This document shows, in pieces, positions 57,923 through 64,000 of a stretch of DNA of 64,000 bases (position 1 is its first letter; each line of letters starts with the position of its first letter). Origin of the DNA: Shewanella schlegeliana (GTDB taxonomy: Bacteria; Pseudomonadota; Gammaproteobacteria; Enterobacterales; Shewanellaceae); NCBI RefSeq assembly GCF_016765635.1, contig NZ_JAESVD010000001.1, positions 186,001 through 250,000 of the forward strand, read 5' to 3'. Made by a program: the position numbers and the translations under genes. The notes below the pieces were generated by a model. That model did not search any database, was not told the origin of the DNA, and worked only from the letters and a program-made list of their open reading frames with translations.

Positions 57923-58837
57923 ATGGATCAGCAAGCATATTCAATCGGTGTCAAAGGCCAAAAATGGGGCGAGGCTGAAAAGGCACAGTGGTTTAACGCC
58001 CAAGAGTTCAAACGCTCCTATCAAGAGCAAGTCGTGACCAAGATCCTCGCGTTAAAGGACCGTTTTGAGGTTGAGCAATATGGCGCGCTTTCCTACGATG
58101 TTGAGCGCTATCCACTGTTTGCTGTGAAGTCGTTAAACTGGGATATGAGCAAGCCTACCATTTTGGTGACAGGTGGCGTTCACGGCTACGAAACCAGTGG
58201 TGTGCAAGGCGCGATTCGTTTTATCGAGACTAAAGCTGCTGATTATGCAAAGCATTTTAATATTCTAGTGGCGCCTTGTATCAGCCCTTGGGGCTATGAA
58301 ACTATCAATCGCTGGAACCCAAAAGCCGTCGACCCTAACCGCTCTTTCTATCAAGATAGTCCTGCCGAGGAGTCCGCAGCCTTGATGAAGCTGCTTGCGG
58401 GTTTAGGAGTCGAGATTTTTGCTCATATCGATCTACATGAAACCACGGATACCGATAACAGCGAATTTAGACCTGCATTGGCGGCACGTGACGCGGTGGA
58501 GCACACCAACTGGAACATCCCTGATGGGTTTTATTTAGTCGGTGATACCGTCAATCCACAAGATGCATTTCAAACAGCAATGATAAAATCCGTAGAGCAG
58601 GTAACTCATATTGCGCCCGCCGATGACTCCGGTAAGTTAATTGGCGTCGAGCTAGCTCAGTTTGGGGTGATTAACTACGCGACTAAAGCGTTAGGTTTAT
58701 GTGCGGGTGTGAGCGATGCAAAATATGTCACCACCACCGAAGTCTACCCAGATAGCCCATTGGTCGATGATGAGAACTGCATACTCGCCCAAGTCGCAGC
58801 GGTCACAGGCGGACTGGATTACTTGCTAACGCTGTAA
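57923..58837 (+). CDS. M14 family zinc carboxypeptidase
   Basis: 304 residues without a signal peptide, thus cytoplasmic. The zinc ligands can be placed: HxxE in VTGGVHGYETSGVQ (about 90-93) and a His in FAHIDLHETTD. The protein fits M14-type metallocarboxypeptidases or related deacylases of the succinylglutamate-desuccinylase superfamily (RWNPKAVDPNRSF is shared with both). Substrate is unknown. Stand-alone gene with an AGAAGGAA ribosome binding site and a terminator. Confidence 0.82.
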   Translation: MDQQAYSIGVKGQKWGEAEKAQWFNAQEFKRSYQEQVVTKILALKDRFEVEQYGALSYDVERYPLFAVKSLNWDMSKPTILVTGGVHGYETSGVQGAIRFIETKAADYAKHFNILVAPCISPWGYETINRWNPKAVDPNRSFYQDSPAEESAALMKLLAGLGVEIFAHIDLHETTDTDNSEFRPALAARDAVEHTNWNIPDGFYLVGDTVNPQDAFQTAMIKSVEQVTHIAPADDSGKLIGVELAQFGVINYATKALGLCAGVSDAKYVTTTEVYPDSPLVDDENCILAQVAAVTGGLDYLLTL

Positions 58838-58884
58838 TCACGACTCTTTGTTCAATTCAGCGAAGTGAACAGCTTTGCTACAAA

Positions 58885-58913
58885 GGCCTCGTCATTTAGA
58901 TGAGGCTTTTTTA
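58885..58913 (+). terminator. Rho-independent terminator after the M14 peptidase
   Basis: GGCCTC and GAGGC with an inner TCAT / ATGA stem, then TTTTTTATT, about 50 bp after the stop. Confidence 0.75.
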
Positions 58914-59033
58914 TTACTATTTTTTATGATTATCTCTAGTTAGCTTGAAGCATTATGATTGAAATGAAAGGATGTTTACAGTTAACATCTTTGCTACAAA
59001 AAATAAAATGACCAAGCAAAAGGAAATTTGCAA

Positions 59034-59246
59034 ATGAGCATCAATGCGACACTTTTTGGTCAATTTATCTTGCTGATATTGTTAATGGCAATGTTAGTGA
59101 TTGGCGGGATAAGCTTCTATCTAGGCAAACGTAAAACTACGAACCCCATTCTTGTTTCGATAATTGGCGCTCTGTTGGCAATCATTCCACCGCTAGGAAT
59201 GATCTATGTCGCTGCGTTAGCATTTAAAAAAGACACCCAAGACTAG
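59034..59246 (+). CDS. Small two-span membrane protein
   Basis: 70 residues from the ATG at 59034 (AAAAGGA about ten bases upstream); a TTG two codons earlier is less likely. Two hydrophobic spans, about 8-30 (GQFILLILLMAMLVIGGISF) and 40-62 (VSIIGALLAIIPPLGMIYVAA), separated by a basic loop (LGKRKTTNP). Function unknown. The next gene, also a small membrane protein, follows 79 bp later. Confidence 0.7.
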   Translation: MSINATLFGQFILLILLMAMLVIGGISFYLGKRKTTNPILVSIIGALLAIIPPLGMIYVAALAFKKDTQD

Positions 59247-59325
59247 AGCTGAAAATGGAAGTAGCTGATAACAGGTGGTTAAGCTGATAGTTGTTTAAAA
59301 ATAAGCACAAATAAGCAAGGAAAGC

Positions 59326-59607
59326 ATGATGAGAGTATTTAAAGCGTTCTGGTTTTGGTTTGGCTTAGTCGCCTGTCCAGTGATTTTTATCGCTAGTGTC
59401 TTTAATACCGGGCGTTTATTTGGTTACCTAATGTTTAGCGAGCAGGCTTATACTCAGGGCCTCTCTCAAGCCCTAAGTGGTAGTAATGACGGAATTGAGT
59501 TGCTGATCACCATAAGTCTTGGGATTTGTGCCTTTTCAGAATTTATGCGCTCTTTTTATCAACTTAAGGTGAGGTTTGCGATTAAGCGAACCTCGAATCT
59601 TGATTAA
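59326..59607 (+). CDS. Small membrane protein
   Basis: 93 residues with two hydrophobic spans (about 7-27, FWFWFGLVACPVIFIASVF, and 52-70, ELLITISLGICAFSEF) and a basic C-terminus (KVRFAIKRTS). A GGAAAG ribosome binding site precedes the ATG. No family recognised. It may form a unit with the preceding small membrane protein. Confidence 0.65.
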   Translation: MMRVFKAFWFWFGLVACPVIFIASVFNTGRLFGYLMFSEQAYTQGLSQALSGSNDGIELLITISLGICAFSEFMRSFYQLKVRFAIKRTSNLD

Positions 59608-59678
59608 GTATGTTTCCCGATACCTTATTATTCTTATCTTTTGAATAAGAAAAGCGCTTATTCTGGCTGTAGACTTGA

Positions 59679-59719
59679 TAGAACCTAGAACCTAGAACCT
59701 AGAACCTAGAACCTAGAAC
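59679..59719. repeat. Heptanucleotide tandem repeat (TAGAACC)n
   Basis: Nearly six perfect copies of a 7-bp unit (written GAACCTA from 59681: five full copies plus four bases). It lies in the gap between two convergent genes and ends three bases before the yecM stop codon. Perfect short repeats of this sort change length by slippage. Confidence 0.95.
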
Positions 59720-59722
59720 ACC

Positions 59723-60283
59723 TTATTCCGCTTCCGAAGCGATCACCGCTTTAATGCCGTGTGCGTGTACCTTGACGCAAATGCCATCTTTCTTAAACGC
59801 GATAGTCGGGTTCGCTAGGCGCTCTTTATCGCCTTTAGGTGAACTTAGCTTCACTTTAATGTCTGTTTCGCCGGCCAAAACAGGTGCAAGTTGAGGCGCA
59901 TGCTCAAGTAATGCTTGGCTGAGTGTGTCGCAATCTTGAGCATTACAGTCGAGTACCAGCTCAATATGTTCCCAACCTTCGACTGGGTAAACCTTGTCGC
60001 TTGGGTAGGGTAGCTCGATGCACTCGATAGCGCTTGTTCCCATCATCAAAGGCTTATCTAGTTCAATTATCAGAATTGGACGGCCATTAATCATGTTGTC
60101 TGAAATAATCTTGCCTACGTTTGCAAAAGCGTGACGAAGTTCATCCGCCGCTTGTACGCTATTGACGCGCAGTGCGCTGTGGTCACATATCAGTCCGAGT
60201 GAGTCTAGACCTAATTCTTGAGTAAACGCTTGTATGCGCTGGCTAAATGTTGGCCAGCTACTGATTAATTCTTGGTATGTCAT
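59723..60283 (-). CDS. yecM: YecM family protein
   Basis: 186 residues, close to E. coli YecM (188). It belongs to the vicinal-oxygen-chelate-like fold; CDHSALRVNS, the ECIELPYPSDKVYPVEGWEHIE block and the ending KVHAHGIKAVI are family marks, with His and Glu residues in metal-binding positions. The reaction is unknown. The stop codon is next to a heptamer repeat. Confidence 0.88.
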   Translation of the reverse strand: MTYQELISSWPTFSQRIQAFTQELGLDSLGLICDHSALRVNSVQAADELRHAFANVGKIISDNMINGRPILIIELDKPLMMGTSAIECIELPYPSDKVYPVEGWEHIELVLDCNAQDCDTLSQALLEHAPQLAPVLAGETDIKVKLSSPKGDKERLANPTIAFKKDGICVKVHAHGIKAVIASEAE

Positions 60284-60362
60284 AGGGTGCCTTAAAGCAA
60301 AATGAGCATCTAATAAAAATGAGTGCTAAATGAGGTTGTTGAAATGGAGCGGAGAAAAGTGC

Positions 60363-60878
60363 TTAAGGCCAGATCTCTATCGGAGTGCCTTCATCAATTG
60401 CTCGCCAAAGCTCGTCCATTTCCGCATTGGTGACCGCAATACAACCGTCGGTCCAGTTATACATCTGGGCTTCTTCTGGGCTTAGACTAGAGTTGGGGTT
60501 CTCACCGTGGATCATGATCTGTCCACCCGGGCTGATGCCAAGCGCATCGGCGCGCAGACGGTCTTCATCATTAGGGTAAGAGATGCGAATAGCGCGATAG
60601 TAAGCACTATCAGACTTTTTAAAGTCCAATAGGTAACGGCCTTCAGGAGTACGCTGATCGCCTTCGGTGAGCTTATGGCCAACGGGGTTATCGCCCATGG
60701 CAATACGGTATTTCTTAAGCACTTTGCCTTGTCGCAGTAGCGTCATGCTCGCCTCTGATTTGGTGACGACCACTAAGTCGGCCTTGCCGCTAGTCATCGC
60801 GCTCGCGAAACTGGTCGTTGAAAAGAGGCTGCTTGTAATTAGTGTCAGCAAACTGAGTGATAAAACAATAAAGCGCAT
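60363..60878 (-). CDS. L,D-transpeptidase family protein
   Basis: 171 residues with a signal peptide (about 1-26, ending SFASA). The YkuD catalytic domain (about 33-171) shows IMIHGENPN with the catalytic His and the nucleophile Cys in TDGCIAVTNAEMDELW (about 145). It therefore acts in the periplasm on peptidoglycan or on lipoprotein attachment. It lacks LysM or other binding domains, so it is one of the small members like YafK-type enzymes. The exact reaction (cross-linking or cleavage) cannot be read. Confidence 0.88.
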   Translation of the reverse strand: MRFIVLSLSLLTLITSSLFSTTSFASAMTSGKADLVVVTKSEASMTLLRQGKVLKKYRIAMGDNPVGHKLTEGDQRTPEGRYLLDFKKSDSAYYRAIRISYPNDEDRLRADALGISPGGQIMIHGENPNSSLSPEEAQMYNWTDGCIAVTNAEMDELWRAIDEGTPIEIWP

Positions 60879-61089
60879 GAATAACCTTGAGCGAAAGAAC
60901 TAAATATCGGTGAATGACAGGGTTTATCTTACCCTAAAATCTCGTCGGTGTTGACGCTAAAGATTAAGATTATTTTTGAGCTATTCCCCTATGCGTGTCA
61001 CACTATTCAAACTATCTATTTTAAAACGTTGATTCGTCGGTTTTAACTCGGCGACTTCTTCGTCACTTTTGTAAGGAGTTGCTGTAATA

Positions 61090-61923
61090 ATGGCAACAGA
61101 GAAAGATCCTGAGAGTTTATTAAAACTTAAGTTACGCCGAGTGATTTTCGGAACCGATACCCCTGCGGGACGGTATTTTGATATCAGTTTGATGATATGT
61201 ATCGTGATGAGCGTGCTAATAGTGTTCCTCGATACCGTGGCTAAAGTGCATGAGCGTTATGGCGACATCATTGTCGTATTGGAGTGGTGCTTTACCGTTA
61301 TCTTCACCATCGAGTACATATTAAGACTCTATTGCTCGGCAAAGCCGCTCAGTTATGCCAGAAGCTTCTATGGTGTGGTCGATCTGTTGTCAGTACTACC
61401 TTCATACTTAGCGCTGTTTTTCCCAGGTGCAAACTTTACTTTGGTGATTAGGATCCTACGTCTGTTTAGGATTTTCCGAGTATTAAAGTTACTGCGTTAT
61501 TTAAGCGAAGGTAATCTGCTGCTGCGCGCCATGATGCAGTCGGGTCGTAAGGTCTTTATCTTCTTTTTCTCTGTCAGCCTTATAGTGGTCGTTTTGAGCG
61601 CCATTATGTATGTGGTTGAAGGGCCCAATAATGGCTTTAGTTCTATCCCCAAGTCGATTTACTGGACCATTGTGACCATTACAACAGTTGGTTACGGTGA
61701 TATCACTCCGCAGACTCCATTAGGTCAAGCAATAGCGGCATTTACCATGTTATTGGGTTATTCGATCATTGCTATCCCAACAGGTATTTTAACCGCCGAA
61801 ATATCTCAAGAAATAGGCCGTAGCCGCGATTTAAGACGTTGCAGCAACTGTCTTAAGGTTGGCCATGATCCTAATGCGCTTTACTGCGATCACTGCGGTA
61901 GTGAATTAGAGAGTGAGTTGTAA
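61090..61923 (+). CDS. Voltage-gated potassium channel with C-terminal zinc ribbon
   Basis: 277 residues with six spans. S4 carries regularly spaced arginines (RILRLFRIFRVLKLLRY, about 122-138). The selectivity filter is TITTVGYGDITP (about 197-208) between S5 and S6. After S6 a short linker leads to a four-cysteine zinc ribbon (CSNCLKVGHD and CDHCGSEL, about 249-274), where other channels carry RCK domains. It conducts K+ across the inner membrane when depolarised; the ribbon may mediate tetramer assembly or gating. An AAGGAG ribosome binding site precedes the ATG. Confidence 0.92.
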   Translation: MATEKDPESLLKLKLRRVIFGTDTPAGRYFDISLMICIVMSVLIVFLDTVAKVHERYGDIIVVLEWCFTVIFTIEYILRLYCSAKPLSYARSFYGVVDLLSVLPSYLALFFPGANFTLVIRILRLFRIFRVLKLLRYLSEGNLLLRAMMQSGRKVFIFFFSVSLIVVVLSAIMYVVEGPNNGFSSIPKSIYWTIVTITTVGYGDITPQTPLGQAIAAFTMLLGYSIIAIPTGILTAEISQEIGRSRDLRRCSNCLKVGHDPNALYCDHCGSELESEL

Positions 61924-61968
61924 ATATAAACATAGTTAAAAGGTTAGCCTGAGGCTAATAGAGGTGTT

Positions 61969-63486
61969 ATGGCAGTAGCCAAGTTCGTCCAGGGTTCAAT
62001 TCTTCGTCACATCTTAGTAATGAGCTCCACCGCTGCAGTCGGGATCTCAGCGCTGTTTGTGGTCGATCTACTGGATATCTTCTTCTTGAGTTTACTCGGG
62101 GAGCAAGAGCTTGCTGCCGCCGTTGGCTACGCTGGTACCATCTCTTTTTTTACCACCTCAATTGGTATTGGCTTATCGATAGCACTCGGTGCCTTAGTGT
62201 CGCGCTCTATTGGCGCTAAACAGACCGAGAAGGCCAAGCGATTACTGCTAAACAGCTTAGTTGTGACGCTATTGATGAGTTTGTTTGTCGCTTTTAGCGT
62301 GTATATGTTTATTCCTGAGCTATTAAGTCTGGTTGGCGCAACGGGCAAAACGGCCGAGCTTGCTGAGGGGTATCTTAATATTTTGGTACCCTCCTTACCG
62401 CTTATCTGCCTAGCCATGGCGCTAGGTAGCGCGCTAAGAGCGGTGGGCGATGCTAAGTTATCTATGGTATCGACCTTGATTGGTGGTGGCGTCAACGCCA
62501 TCTTCGACCCGATATTTATCTTCATGTTTGCCATGGGAATTGAGGGCGCAGCAGTAGCCTCGGTCATGGCCCGTTTTGCTGTATTTGCGGTTGCGGCCCG
62601 AGGGGTGGTAGTAAAGCACAACTTATTTGGCCGTTTTAACATCGACCACTTTATTAAAGATCTTAAACCCATTTTTGCTATTGCTGGGCCCGCTATGCTT
62701 ACCAATGTAGCAACACCTATCGGTAATGCGGTCGTGACCCGAGCAATTGCCGATTTTGGTGATAGCTATGTGGCTGGTTGGGCGGTACTAGGGCGTCTTA
62801 TTCCTGTGTCGTTTGGTATGATCTTCGCGCTATCTGGTGCCGTTGGGCCCATCGTTGGGCAAAACTATGGTGCGATGGAGTTTGAGCGAGTAAAAGAGTC
62901 GCTGACTCGGGCTATTCAATTTTGTATTGTCTATGTGGTGGCTGTGTCACTGCTGCTGTTTTTAACTCGAAACCAAATTGTTAGCGTATTCGATATGAAA
63001 GGCGATGCAGCTGCGCTGATCTTATTTTTCTGCTCCTATATCGCGGTGTTCTTTATTTTCTCCGGTATTTTGTTTGTCGCCAACGCCTCATTTAATAACT
63101 TAGGTAAGGCCAAATATTCGACCCTGTTTAATGTGGGTAAGGCTACAGTGGGCACCATTCCGTTTGTGTACTTTGGTGCGCAGTGGGGTGGGGTTTATGG
63201 TGTGCTGATGGGGCAGGCAGTAGGCTCGATACTTTTTGGTGTATTGGGTGTCTTAGTCGCTTATAGGTTGGTTGACAAGGTCAGGGCTGCGGTTGTTGAG
63301 CCTGTGGTTCATCTTGTTGCTGAGGATAAAACCGAGTTTGATGAGGAGCTAAGTTTGAGTGGTCAAAGCCCGCTTTCCTCCTCTTGTGCCAATATGGCAA
63401 TAGTCAATGAGGAGCAAGACTGCGAGGGCAGTAACGAAGTAGCTGAGCTTATAGGCGTTAAAGAGGACAGTGCTCCTAGCAAATAA
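61969..63486 (+). CDS. MATE family efflux transporter
   Basis: 505 residues; twelve membrane spans in two similar halves (about 10-215 and 235-440). AAVGYAGTISFFTTSIGIGLSIALG, ALGSALRAVGDAKLSMVSTLIGGGVNAIFDPI and GAVGPIVGQNYGA are typical of MATE sodium- or proton-coupled drug exporters. After the last span an unusual acidic hydrophilic tail of about 60 residues follows (EDKTEFDEELSLSG, NEEQDCEG). It is 45 bp after the potassium-channel gene in the same direction and may share its transcript. Confidence 0.9.
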   Translation: MAVAKFVQGSILRHILVMSSTAAVGISALFVVDLLDIFFLSLLGEQELAAAVGYAGTISFFTTSIGIGLSIALGALVSRSIGAKQTEKAKRLLLNSLVVTLLMSLFVAFSVYMFIPELLSLVGATGKTAELAEGYLNILVPSLPLICLAMALGSALRAVGDAKLSMVSTLIGGGVNAIFDPIFIFMFAMGIEGAAVASVMARFAVFAVAARGVVVKHNLFGRFNIDHFIKDLKPIFAIAGPAMLTNVATPIGNAVVTRAIADFGDSYVAGWAVLGRLIPVSFGMIFALSGAVGPIVGQNYGAMEFERVKESLTRAIQFCIVYVVAVSLLLFLTRNQIVSVFDMKGDAAALILFFCSYIAVFFIFSGILFVANASFNNLGKAKYSTLFNVGKATVGTIPFVYFGAQWGGVYGVLMGQAVGSILFGVLGVLVAYRLVDKVRAAVVEPVVHLVAEDKTEFDEELSLSGQSPLSSSCANMAIVNEEQDCEGSNEVAELIGVKEDSAPSK

Positions 63487-63520
63487 GCTCAATTAAACGA
63501 GAAAGTTGTGCGGGGGCTAT

Positions 63521-63751
63521 TTAGTTAGCTGATGCCACTTTTTCTTCGCTTGCTTCTACTGGCGCGTCAGTCGCCGCATCTGTTGTCTCTGCTGCAGTTG
63601 CTTGCTCTGCTGCTTCAGCTTCAAGTTTTGCTTGCTGCTCAGCACGCTCTGCTTTAGACACGTATTTTTTGATCGTAGGTGCAGTGTGCTTATTAAGGCG
63701 AGCCTTAGCACGTTTTGCAGTCTTTTTGATCATCTTCTGTTTTCTGTTCAT
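63521..63751 (-). CDS. DUF2986 family small basic/acidic protein
   Basis: 76 residues. The first about 40 are very basic (MNRKQKMIKKTAKRAKARLN) and end in the family block KKYVSKAERAEQ; the rest is an Ala/Glu/Thr-rich acidic tail. This matches DUF2986, found in Shewanella and Vibrio, with unknown function. The basic half could contact nucleic acid. Real gene by family and by a plausible ribosome binding site (AGAGAA) before the start. Confidence 0.75.
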   Translation of the reverse strand: MNRKQKMIKKTAKRAKARLNKHTAPTIKKYVSKAERAEQQAKLEAEAAEQATAAETTDAATDAPVEASEEKVASAN

Positions 63752-64000
63752 GAGTTCTCTACGATATGCCTATTAATGACGTCTATATGATGACAATTGT
63801 GGCACATTCTGCGCCAAGCTAGAAATCGGAGGCGAATTTTACCCTAAACGCGCGGCTATCGCTACCGTAGTGTTTATCCGTCTCAAATTAGCTATTTTAC
63901 TGTTTAACGCCGAAAAAATATGTATCAATGCCTCACATACAACTAAAATGGCTCAAAAGCATCAATCACTATGTATCAAATGAGTAGTCAAAGTATTATG

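Overview
The window reads as chromosome of a marine gammaproteobacterium, most likely Shewanella. The evidence is the gene order ybaN-apt-dnaX-ybaB-(insert)-recR-htpG-(cnoX)-adk-hemH-gsk, which matches the enterobacterial cluster, together with csiV-mfd-PilZ-lolCDE, nagZ-ycfP, GlyGly-CTERM exported nucleases, a DUF2986 protein and moderate GC. No rRNA, tRNA, CRISPR array or intact insertion sequence was seen.

Layout. 0.4-4.2 kb: an OmpA-type protein translationally coupled to a repeat-rich surface lipoprotein, followed by a decayed gene. 4.7-6.3 kb: a DksA-like zinc-finger protein and dusC, with a second, degenerate dusC 3' end left behind the intact gene. 6.7-8.8 kb: an HvfABC-type operon, made of a secreted EGKCG-repeat peptide, a DUF692 multinuclear iron oxidase and a DUF2063 partner. 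This is the most interesting system here: by family it should make a post-translationally modified, copper-binding exported peptide. 8.8-9.0 kb: an unlisted 39-residue membrane protein behind a perfect FNR-type box. 9.1-13.7 kb: ybaN, apt, dnaX (with a visible programmed -1 frameshift signal) and ybaB.

13.8-25.8 kb interrupts the ybaB-recR junction. It starts with a phage-integrase relic, then carries ushA, an endonuclease I, an ExeM-like nuclease and a porin on the minus strand, a 1.1 kb gene-free stretch rich in hairpins, and two membrane-protein genes of unknown role. The four minus-strand genes fit one job: cutting extracellular DNA to nucleotides, dephosphorylating them and taking up the products.

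26.0-33.2 kb returns to the conserved order: recR, htpG with a consensus sigma-32 promoter, cnoX, adk, hemH and gsk. 33.2-39.4 kb: an acetyltransferase, a sodium:dicarboxylate symporter, an Ig-like lipoprotein and astB. 39.7-48.6 kb: topA, a membrane-anchored unknown, cysB, sdaA, nagZ, ycfP and acyP. 48.6-57.2 kb: csiV, mfd, a PilZ-like protein and lolCDE. 57.3-63.8 kb: a SpoIIAA-like protein, an M14 peptidase, two small membrane proteins, a heptamer repeat, yecM, an L,D-transpeptidase, a potassium channel, a MATE transporter and a DUF2986 protein. Most of this is ordinary housekeeping sequence with clear rho-independent terminators.
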